Origin: Ruminococcaceae bacterium UBA1741
Lineage (GTDB): Bacteria; Bacillota; Clostridia; Oscillospirales; Acutalibacteraceae
Length of the DNA stretch: 11,975 nucleotides
Reading direction: 5' to 3'
NCBI GenBank assembly: GCA_002315685.1
Contig: DCHX01000030.1
Span: 1-11,975, forward strand
The number at the start of each line of letters is the position of its first letter. The first letter of the stretch is position 1. The notes beneath the pieces were generated by a model that was given only the letters and a program-made list of their open reading frames with translations, searched no databases and was not told where the DNA came from. The position numbers and the translations under genes were made by a program. This document shows, piece by piece, positions 5,158 to 11,975 of this stretch.

Positions 5158-5939
5158 TATGCAATCGACCATCCTTTCGTGTTGAGTATGAAATTCTGTA
5201 ATGTAACTATTCCGCTCGCATCCGCCGTAAATACTCCGCTTGTAACCGTTCCCGTTATCGTACTGAGTTTTGCTTTTGCAGTCGAATGCAAAGTAAGAGT
5301 TTTTCCCGTAACATTAGATTTAAGTCCGTTTGCAATACTTATCAATGAAGCGTTTGTTAAACCGCTACTCGCACTGAATGATAAATTGCCTTGAATCGAA
5401 TTATTTGCAAAAGTAACATTTTGAAGCGAACTGCAACCGATAAACACTCCCGACAAATCAGAAGCATTAAGATATAAAGTCGGTAAAATCGTAGTTAATG
5501 ATGAGCAGTTTATAAATAATTTCTTAACGACATTTGCATCCGATAAGTCAAGTGTTCCTTGTGGAATAATAACTAATGAGGAACAATTTTGAAACATTCC
5601 TTCAAACTGCGTTCCGTTGCTTGTATTATAAGTAGGTAACGAGGTAAGAGAAGTACAACTTGCAAACATATAGTTGAAATATAACCCACTGTGCGTATCA
5701 ATACTCGGTGCCGTTACAAGCGATGTGCATTTTGCAAATAAATGTGAAAAATCGTCTCTTGCTCCGTTATTATCAATTATTGATATAAAATCACTTTTAC
5801 CCTTATCATAAACAAGCGGTACATCCGCCGAAAAATCCTCAAAGCCGTGAGAACCGGCGGAAATACCTTTATTATTAAAGGCGGTTCTTATATTGTTTCG
5901 GGCGGTTGTAAGTCTTGTAATTTTATCTGCAACACTCAT
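5157..5939 (-). CDS. Leucine-rich-repeat tail protein, candidate receptor-binding protein
   Basis: A 260-residue protein. Residues 1-45 are a helical anchor (MSVADKITRLTTARNNIRTA, then NKGISAGSHGFEDFSADV) of the same type as in the fibre-like protein at 3323-3838. Residues about 62-175 carry five BspA-like leucine-rich repeats with the core 'F..(M/L/V)F..C(T/S)SL', at roughly 64-74, 88-98, 112-122, 138-148 and 163-172, about 24 residues apart. The C-terminal 80 residues (SASSGLTNASLISIANGLKS and beyond) are Ser/Thr-rich and beta-like. BspA-type repeats bind surface polymers and proteins in other settings, so a host-recognition role is a fair inference. No secretion signal is present, as expected for a virion protein. 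The start overlaps the BppU stop as ATGA, with GGAGG at 7 bases. Confidence 0.82.
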   Translation of the reverse strand: MSVADKITRLTTARNNIRTAFNNKGISAGSHGFEDFSADVPLVYDKGKSDFISIIDNNGARDDFSHLFAKCTSLVTAPSIDTHSGLYFNYMFASCTSLTSLPTYNTSNGTQFEGMFQNCSSLVIIPQGTLDLSDANVVKKLFINCSSLTTILPTLYLNASDLSGVFIGCSSLQNVTFANNSIQGNLSFSASSGLTNASLISIANGLKSNVTGKTLTLHSTAKAKLSTITGTVTSGVFTADASGIVTLQNFILNTKGWSIA

Positions 5940-7576
5940 AACAACGCCTCCAATGCACTCTCTATATTGCCGACTAAATCATAAACGCATTTAGCGGTTG
6001 GATATTGTGTGTCGGTTGACAACGAAGAAAGCGATGTTACTTTGTTTGAACTGTTTTCTTTCGTATTATCGTGATAATTGTAAACGGCGCCGGCAGTCGG
6101 AATATCGTCGTTATCAGAGCTTGACAAAACACTATCAACTATTGAATAAGTAGTAGAATACAAAGCAGCAATTTTAGTACTTAGACCTACACATATTTTT
6201 GTTATAGTTAATCTCGTTAATTCAACAGCGGATTGCGAGGTTACCGCATTGAAAAACATATCGTTGTTATTGGTATGATAATATGATAGCACTGTACATA
6301 TCGGGTCTCCTTCGGTTATTTCTATATAAACCTTTGTAGCACTGTGCTTAGCGGATAATATGTTGTATTGCTCATCCGTAAGCTGTATGTGTGTTGCATC
6401 AATAAACTGACTATGAGAAATAAATATAGTCCAAATCGAACGAACCGTCTCAACATAGGCATACACCGCATACGCCGAAGGATACTGTATATCGGTTGAG
6501 GATGATGAAATAGAATAGATTTTGTTTGAAATGTCCTCTTTGTTAAATAAACTGCTTAATATCGCTGTGTCGTAAGTGATAATATCCGTACCGGTATCGC
6601 CGTGATAGTGTATCTTTAACAGTCTTCCTGTATCATATAAAGCAAAGTAATAATATCTACTTGAATATTCGCCGGGAAAACTGTATAGATAAAGCGCCAT
6701 TCTATCCTCGGAATACGGTATTTCCAATTCGCTTATATCCTCTAAATCGTTTATTACATGTATATAATCCTTTTGCGTACTTGATACAGTAAACAGAATG
6801 TCTTCAAGATATTTTCCGTCGGCGTCGGGATGATTTTCAAACCATTCGGCAATCTTGTCTTCAACGGTAGGTATTTCTCCGTCATCGCCTTTCGGTCCTT
6901 GAATACCCTGAGGACCTTGAGGACCTTGCGGACCCGTAGCACCCGTGTCTCCTTTATCGCCTTTGGGAATACCGAAAGCCAAAGTTACTGCACCCGTTGT
7001 AGGATTAACGATTTTTTGAACGGTAGGATTAGCCCCTGCCGACAGTCCCGAAGCTTGTACGCCCATATTTTGAATTGAGGTTGCGTACCCGAAAGCCAAA
7101 TCCCGTGCATTCTTTGCGCTCTCCGCAAGAGTTGTCAAGCTTTCTCGTTCGGTATCGTCTCCCTCCGTACTGCTGTCGGGTAGATTTTCAAGCAATATCT
7201 TTGCCGGCTTTGAATAATACTCAAATACCGTTTTTTCGGTGGCACTTTCGACTACCGTAAAAACAATATATATGGTAACGGTCCCGCCGTATCGGGTTAT
7301 GCTATTGTCGAGGCTTACCTCTTCGTAAGTATCGTTTGCCGAAACTAAGGCCGATTCTAAACGGTGGATGCTTCCCTCACCGTCATATATATCAAACCTG
7401 TAATATAAATTTCCGCTCCTTTGTGTTGCTTCGCTTCGAAGAGCCTGCAAAAATACATTGTTAATGTTAAACTTAACTTTGGTAGGGTTGTGCTCGTCCT
7501 GTCTGCCTCCGGGAGAAACACTGCTCGGCGTGATGCTGTCGCTACCGATAGCAAATTCAATAGTTCTAATGCTCAT
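5936..7576 (-). CDS. BppU-like baseplate upper protein with collagen-like stretch
   Basis: A 546-residue baseplate protein. Residues 1-130 resemble the BppU N-terminal domain, a beta-sandwich that joins the baseplate core (EFAIGSDSITP, VKFNINN, YYRFDIYDG, ITRYGGTVTIYIVFTV). Residues 145-175 are helical. At 206-233 there are ten collagen-like G-X-Y glycines (GDKGDTGATGPQGPQ and on), expected to form a trimeric rod, as is common in phage fibres. The C-terminal part has three related units of the form 'S.SS(T)D.qYPtA.aVY': 352-375 (STDIQYPSAYAVY), 480-501 (SDNDDIPTAGAVY) and 512-535 (STDTQYPTAKCVY), perhaps small docking or trimer units for the fibre tips encoded downstream. The ribosome site GAAAGG is 7 bases from the ATG. 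It is the first gene after the hairpin gap and may head a translationally coupled block. Confidence 0.85.
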   Translation of the reverse strand: MSIRTIEFAIGSDSITPSSVSPGGRQDEHNPTKVKFNINNVFLQALRSEATQRSGNLYYRFDIYDGEGSIHRLESALVSANDTYEEVSLDNSITRYGGTVTIYIVFTVVESATEKTVFEYYSKPAKILLENLPDSSTEGDDTERESLTTLAESAKNARDLAFGYATSIQNMGVQASGLSAGANPTVQKIVNPTTGAVTLAFGIPKGDKGDTGATGPQGPQGPQGIQGPKGDDGEIPTVEDKIAEWFENHPDADGKYLEDILFTVSSTQKDYIHVINDLEDISELEIPYSEDRMALYLYSFPGEYSSRYYYFALYDTGRLLKIHYHGDTGTDIITYDTAILSSLFNKEDISNKIYSISSSSTDIQYPSAYAVYAYVETVRSIWTIFISHSQFIDATHIQLTDEQYNILSAKHSATKVYIEITEGDPICTVLSYYHTNNNDMFFNAVTSQSAVELTRLTITKICVGLSTKIAALYSTTYSIVDSVLSSSDNDDIPTAGAVYNYHDNTKENSSNKVTSLSSLSTDTQYPTAKCVYDLVGNIESALEALL

Positions 7577-7600
7577 ATCTTTTCCTTTCTGCTATATTTA

Positions 7601-7626
7601 AGCGCCCGCCGTTTAAGGCGAACGCT
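7601..7626 (-). promoter_or_regulatory. Strong intercistronic mRNA hairpin ahead of BppU
   Basis: In the only sizeable gap between phage genes (7577-7635), the minus-strand RNA can pair AGCGUUCGCC with GGCGGGCGCU: 10 base pairs including two G-U, around a 6-base loop. It is followed by TAAATATAGC, not a T tract, so it is not a standard terminator. It sits about 24 bases before the BppU start. An RNA processing or stabilising element, a partial attenuator or a translation-insulating hairpin would all fit. No promoter is seen beside it. Confidence 0.6.
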
Positions 7627-7635
7627 CAAATACTT

Positions 7636-10600
7636 TTAGCTTAAAATTTGACGGATTTGTGCTTGTGTGAAACCGAGCTTTTTCAAAGCTTCGACTTTCT
7701 CCAAATTAGATATATATTCGTCATTGTTCTCGTCGGCATATCCGGCGGACTTTGTAACATAAAGTCTTGCGATATAATAATCGTCAACCTCAATTCCGAT
7801 GGACCGCATATACCTGATTTTCGCAAATTCAAGACCTTTTGATATTTCCTTTTCGGTATATCCTTCTTTAATAAGCTCGTCCTTTGACCGCTCAAATGTA
7901 ACATTGCCTTTTGTTCGCTTATCCTCGTATAACTTATCAAAAATCTTGGGGTCAAGCTTCTTAGCTTCTATTTCCTTTTCGGTAGCATAATATTGCTTAA
8001 CCTTACCGGATATATTCTTTTGTTGCTTTTCGGTAAGCTTTTTGTAGGTCTTATCGGATTCGAGTAAATCTTCGGTCTTTTTTTCAACCTCTTTGTCGGA
8101 TTTATAAACTTTGTTTATACCGCTCTCAATATCCTTTTCCTCTTCCCCGTGGTCTAAAAGATATTGCTTTATTTTTTCGTACTCTTTTGTGTTACCGCTT
8201 TCCTGTGCTTTTTTTAGTCTTTCGTAATAATCTGATTTTGAAGATTTATAAAACGATAATGATTCAAACACCGATTGTCTTGTATCAACCAAATTGGGAA
8301 AACTGTCATTAGCAAAAGACTCAACCGCTCTTATAACTCCCTCGGCATCTCTAATTATGTTCTTTACCGGAACATCAAATATATAGCCTAACGATTCGCA
8401 AATTGCTTTTATCCTGTCTTCAAGATTTGTATCCTCGTCAACTGCTTTCTTTATTCCGTCATAAACATCGGTCAAAACACTCATATCCGCTCTTTCAACC
8501 GAATATCCGTCAAATACCGAAAGTGCATCTTTTATCCACGGAAGATACCCAAGCGGATTTATGTCATTAAGCACATTTTCTGCAAAATTGTTTAAGTATT
8601 TTTCATAAATACTCTTATCCTCGTCATCATCCCTGCCGGCATAAATTAAAGATTTAGCAGCGGCATTAAGTACAACATTAAATAAAAGTGCCGCAAATGT
8701 TCTGACTATCTTTTTCTTAGCGGTGGCTTTTTCGATTTTGCTCTTTGATTGTGCTAAATCTAAGATTGAATCCATCGCCATAGCGGCCGTTAGTGTCGGT
8801 TCCTGCATAAACGACATCATAGAGCCTAACAGTCCCGTATCTCTTAAATTTTGGCTTCTCGAAAGAACCGAATCGTAAACCTGTGTCTTTACGATAATTT
8901 CGGTAAACCTCTTTCCGCAATCCTCAAAGAATTCTTTGCTTTCGTAATCGTATTTACCGTTTGCCTTTGTTTCGTTCTTAACCGCAAGCCAAATAGCTCT
9001 CCAAGTAACTTGGTCGCCTTTTTCCGCAAGATAACCGGAAGCGTTCTCTCTAACGGTTGAATCCTTACTGAAAAATCCTTTAACCTTATCCTTTGCCGTT
9101 TCGTATTTATCGCCGGCAAGCCAGCTTATGTCGTTAGCTCCCTTCATTCCGCCTAACGAACCTTTTTCTTTAACGATAGATATAGGTGCGTACTCGTGCA
9201 TTTCTTCTAAAAGCGTTGCTTTGCTTTTTAGGGACGTTTTTTTAAGCTGTTTTTTTGCTTCAAGCAAATACTTAATGTCAATTACCGCAGATGCTCTTGC
9301 ATATTCGGTAGGTTGTTGAATCCATACAGACAAGCTTGCCATAACCGCATTTTTTCTGAATTTACTTATAAGCCAAGAAATGCCTTTGTATTTTTGCTCT
9401 CTTACAACACCGTTGTTGCAGTCAAGAACAAAATTTTTAAGCACATCTATCATACCGTCTCCGAAAGTGTTCGCTATGGCCGATTGAACCGATTTTAACT
9501 CGTAATCCTCACTTGCGCCGTTATTATAGTCAATTATTCGATTTATCGTATCAAGAGGAATTGAAAACGAATTGTATGCTATCATACGGTTAATGTGATT
9601 AAGTGCAATTTCGGTAAAGTCGGTAACAATAAGTGGCGAGGTCGCATCTTCTTTTAAGTTTTTTGAAAAGCTCGGCGACTTCATTATTTCTTGATTGTTC
9701 GCTTTGATATTAAACTTCATATAATTAGAAGCACTGTTATAGGGGAAATAATATGTTTCGTTATACTTCTTAATTCCGTATAAAGCCAAAGTTACCTCGT
9801 TACCTTTTTCAGCACACCACGACGACATAAATTCAACAATATCGTTTGCATAGCGCCTTTGCTCACTTGTTAAAGCCTCAATTATTGTATCGAGGTCGTT
9901 TTCGGTTACCTTAATTGACCGTGATTTAAGCGAGTCCATTCGTTTAATAATATCCCGTTCAATATTATTACCTTTTTTCTTTTCTATAAGAGAATTGATT
10001 TTTGAAAGAGTGTTTTTGATTTCACTGCGATTAAATACGATACCTCCGATTTTTGTATGCTTAGAATATTGCTTTTGGTTGTTAATTTCACGCATTTTGG
10101 TAGCATATATAACCTGCAACTGTCCGACTGTAAGAATATAAGTATTACCTCCTATTATTACCTCTTTTACATCTTCACTCCAATTATTAAAGTTGTTTTC
10201 TTTCTTGATTTTAGAAATAACCTCACTCGCTTCATCAAGAAGCTTTGCCGTTTTGTTTTGACCTTCAACCAAATCCCAATATAATGTTTCAAAGGTACCA
10301 CCTAACCTCTTGAATAAATAATGCGGAGGCATATTCCCCTCCACAAGCATTTGCCTGAAACTTTCGGCGCCGGAAACTCCTAATGTATCAAATATTTTAA
10401 GCGACTTTTGGCTTTCAAGTTCCGAAATAACCTTATGACCTAACTCTTGTACTTTCATTTTTTTGCCGTTTATAAAAGCTTCGTTGTCGTGGTTCACAAG
10501 ATTATTAAGATACTCGCTTATACTGTAAAGAATAGAAACTTCGCTCTCACTAAGATTTGATATTTTTTTACCGGGAATAAAGCTCTTAAACTCTCCTATT

Positions 10601-11975
10601 AGTTCTTTCATTGTTTCAGAGCCTAAGTCCTCAATATTATTATCCGACAAATAAGCAGTAAAGGCATTATAAAAGTTTTCGGCAGATGCTTCCCTGTACT
10701 CTATAACACTGTCAGCATCAAGGCTTTCGGTTGGCATATAGAATTTCTTTCTTCTTTGCCTGTTTTTACCCGAATTAAAAACACCCATATCGTCGTTTGA
10801 TACAAATACCGTGATAAAAGAATTAACAATACCTTTAAGCTGTTCGGGAATATGTCTCTGATTTTCGTTTGCATACAAAAGACTGTCAAGATGATTTATG
10901 TTACGAATTGTCCTCTTGTTTGTTTTTTCGTTTAAGTATTTTTTAAGAGTATCGCTCTCAGAATATGCAGCATCATATCCGAGCTTATAGCCGTATTTCT
11001 TTGCGTTGGAAATTCTTATATTTTCCGCTCTTGTGCCGGTATTTATAAGCGCCTCCGTGATTTTGCCTTTTATTTGCTCCGCTAAATAATCCTCGTCTAT
11101 ATTCTCAAAATCGTTTTTCGCATCATCGATAATTTCATACAGTCGGTTCGGCATATCCCCTTCATTGACATCGCTTTTGAAATACTGCGGATATTCCTCG
11201 CACCATTCCTGCCACTGTTCGTCAAGAGAAATGTTCGCATCCTCGCTTACCTTAATGCCGGTTTCCTTTTGGAATTCTCTTATCGAATTAAAATTGTTAA
11301 GTATCTCGCTTTTTTGCGTTTCGCTAAGCGTTACAACAGCACCCTTAACATACTTGATAATTTCACTTGACCACTCCGTAATATTATGCGGAACACTCTC
11401 GGCAATATCAATAGACAGCTTGTCGAGTATATCCTCGGCAATAGCAACATTAGCCCCGCCTTTGTTATAAAGCTTTACCACCTCGTCAAGCTTAGATGCA
11501 ACCTCATCCGCATAACTTTCATTCCTAATCCCGTAACTGCCGATAAGCCTTTTTGCATAAGCCTTTGAGTTATACCGTATCTGCTCCATTAGTCCTGAGG
11601 AATAGCGAGTATCGTCATTAACACTATTTTCGCTTACAAGATATTTTGAAACATCAAGACTGAATCCGCCGTTCTTATATTTGAGTGGTATATCAAAATG
11701 AACTTCACCGTCAAAAATATCATTTACCTCTAAAATGGTTGACGGAATTTTAAGCTTTAATACTGTGTCGCCGTAATCACTTGCATATCCGTTTTCCTTT
11801 GAAGAAAAGAAAAGTGCGTCTTCTTTTGCGGTCATAATTCCGGTTTCTTTGATTTTTTTGACACTATCGGAAGTCGTCCTGTGATATACAGTAACATTTC
11901 CGTCAGTATCAACTTCCGCATCAGGATGATGAATACTTAATTTTTCAAGTAAATCCTCATTTACATTTGCACCTT
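7636..11975 (-). CDS. Giant polyvalent virion protein with ART-like N-terminal segment (5' end outside window)
   Basis: At least 1445 residues. The first Met (11835) is not the start, because the frame stays open to the window edge. The visible N-terminal end reads EDLLEKLSIHHPDAEVDTDG, VTVYHRTTSDSVKKI, then ALFFSSKENGYASDYGD and IFDGEVHFD. This resembles the ADP-ribosyltransferase-like domain of polyvalent phage proteins, with a possible His-Tyr-Glu set (YHRT, SDYG, DGEVH). The long middle is mostly helical with no enzyme motif I know. At roughly 990-1110 (counted from the Met at 11835) come QVTWRAIWLAVKNE, MMSFMQEPTLTAAMAMDSIL, a hydrophobic run FAALLFNVVLNAAA and NPLGYLPWIKDALSVFDGY, like the large polyvalent protein-associated domains of ejected virion proteins. 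A charged helical tail ends in an EF-hand-like loop, DENNDEYISNLE (1368-1379). I infer a packaged and ejected or tail-tip protein. Confidence 0.85.
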   Translation of the reverse strand, partial: GANVNEDLLEKLSIHHPDAEVDTDGNVTVYHRTTSDSVKKIKETGIMTAKEDALFFSSKENGYASDYGDTVLKLKIPSTILEVNDIFDGEVHFDIPLKYKNGGFSLDVSKYLVSENSVNDDTRYSSGLMEQIRYNSKAYAKRLIGSYGIRNESYADEVASKLDEVVKLYNKGGANVAIAEDILDKLSIDIAESVPHNITEWSSEIIKYVKGAVVTLSETQKSEILNNFNSIREFQKETGIKVSEDANISLDEQWQEWCEEYPQYFKSDVNEGDMPNRLYEIIDDAKNDFENIDEDYLAEQIKGKITEALINTGTRAENIRISNAKKYGYKLGYDAAYSESDTLKKYLNEKTNKRTIRNINHLDSLLYANENQRHIPEQLKGIVNSFITVFVSNDDMGVFNSGKNRQRRKKFYMPTESLDADSVIEYREASAENFYNAFTAYLSDNNIEDLGSETMKELIGEFKSFIPGKKISNLSESEVSILYSISEYLNNLVNHDNEAFINGKKMKVQELGHKVISELESQKSLKIFDTLGVSGAESFRQMLVEGNMPPHYLFKRLGGTFETLYWDLVEGQNKTAKLLDEASEVISKIKKENNFNNWSEDVKEVIIGGNTYILTVGQLQVIYATKMREINNQKQYSKHTKIGGIVFNRSEIKNTLSKINSLIEKKKGNNIERDIIKRMDSLKSRSIKVTENDLDTIIEALTSEQRRYANDIVEFMSSWCAEKGNEVTLALYGIKKYNETYYFPYNSASNYMKFNIKANNQEIMKSPSFSKNLKEDATSPLIVTDFTEIALNHINRMIAYNSFSIPLDTINRIIDYNNGASEDYELKSVQSAIANTFGDGMIDVLKNFVLDCNNGVVREQKYKGISWLISKFRKNAVMASLSVWIQQPTEYARASAVIDIKYLLEAKKQLKKTSLKSKATLLEEMHEYAPISIVKEKGSLGGMKGANDISWLAGDKYETAKDKVKGFFSKDSTVRENASGYLAEKGDQVTWRAIWLAVKNETKANGKYDYESKEFFEDCGKRFTEIIVKTQVYDSVLSRSQNLRDTGLLGSMMSFMQEPTLTAAMAMDSILDLAQSKSKIEKATAKKKIVRTFAALLFNVVLNAAAKSLIYAGRDDDEDKSIYEKYLNNFAENVLNDINPLGYLPWIKDALSVFDGYSVERADMSVLTDVYDGIKKAVDEDTNLEDRIKAICESLGYIFDVPVKNIIRDAEGVIRAVESFANDSFPNLVDTRQSVFESLSFYKSSKSDYYERLKKAQESGNTKEYEKIKQYLLDHGEEEKDIESGINKVYKSDKEVEKKTEDLLESDKTYKKLTEKQQKNISGKVKQYYATEKEIEAKKLDPKIFDKLYEDKRTKGNVTFERSKDELIKEGYTEKEISKGLEFAKIRYMRSIGIEVDDYYIARLYVTKSAGYADENNDEYISNLEKVEALKKLGFTQAQIRQILS

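Larger units (their letters stand above)
28..11975. mobile_element. Prophage (left end, late genes only)
   Basis: Apart from the tRNA end and its terminator, every recognisable gene here is a phage late gene: holin, amidase, BppU-like baseplate protein, fibre-type proteins and a giant polyvalent virion protein. All lie on the minus strand and run toward the tRNA-Gly end, where a terminator closes the operon. No integrase, repressor, capsid, portal, terminase or tape-measure gene is in view, so the class of phage cannot be fixed. A giant ejection-type protein just before the baseplate genes would fit a short-tailed phage, while BppU is best known from siphophages of lactic acid bacteria. The left boundary (somewhere within 1-60) is an inference from the tRNA; the right boundary is outside the window. 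Confidence 0.8.

Noticed and set aside
6850..6960. Collagen-like G-X-Y stretch as a sign of eukaryotic origin
   Set aside because: Such stretches are common in phage fibre and baseplate proteins, and the flanking domains are clearly phage.
7683..7955. Second minus-strand frame inside the end of the giant gene
   Set aside because: It lies entirely within the giant gene in another frame and has no ribosome site or recognisable features.
11835..11835. Met at 11835 as the start of the giant protein
   Set aside because: The frame is open for 46 more codons to the window edge, with protein-like sequence that completes the ART-like motif. The Met is internal, so the gene is partial.

Overview
The window is the left end of a temperate phage or prophage in a low-GC Gram-positive host. 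It looks like a gut or rumen member of the Clostridia, and Ruminococcus or other Oscillospiraceae is my best guess. The pointers are strong AGGAGG-type ribosome sites, an r1t-type holin, an Amidase_3 lysin, a BppU-type baseplate protein and dockerin-type repeats, which are a Ruminococcus/Clostridium speciality. The host name is an inference. No host gene other than a tRNA end is visible.

Layout: positions 1-27 are the 3' end of a tRNA-Gly gene on the plus strand, followed by its terminator (35-60). A 130-base non-coding spacer (61-192) carries an inverted repeat and a 13-nt tandem duplication. From 193 to the window end everything is coded on the minus strand, so transcription runs from high to low coordinates and ends at a bidirectional terminator (193-215). 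Read in that direction, the order is: (1) a giant protein, open at the window edge, of the large polyvalent virion-protein type, with an ADP-ribosyltransferase-like segment at its visible N-terminal end and an EF-hand-like loop at its C-terminus; (2) a 59-base gap holding a strong mRNA hairpin; (3) a baseplate/tail-fibre set: BppU with a collagen-like stretch, a leucine-rich-repeat receptor-binding candidate and five small to medium structural or adhesion proteins of mostly unknown role; (4) an unusual cluster of four small genes: a dockerin-repeat protein, a zinc-ribbon protein, a signal-peptidase-I-like protein with an apparently complete Ser/Lys catalytic set, and a 44-residue basic protein; (5) the lysis genes: amidase, holin and a small membrane-anchored protein.

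From 7576 down to 225 the genes are almost gapless. Many junctions are ATGA or TAATG overlaps, so this looks like one translationally coupled late operon. The giant protein is probably packaged and ejected or sits at the tail. BppU and its partners would form the host-binding tip, and the amidase and holin release progeny. The most interesting idea is that the dockerin-like protein lets the virion bind cohesin-bearing scaffoldins on a cellulosome- or amylosome-bearing host. The role of the signal peptidase next to it is unknown. The late operon ends facing a tRNA-Gly 3' end, which suggests that this tRNA is the attachment site, with the integrase expected at the other, unseen end.
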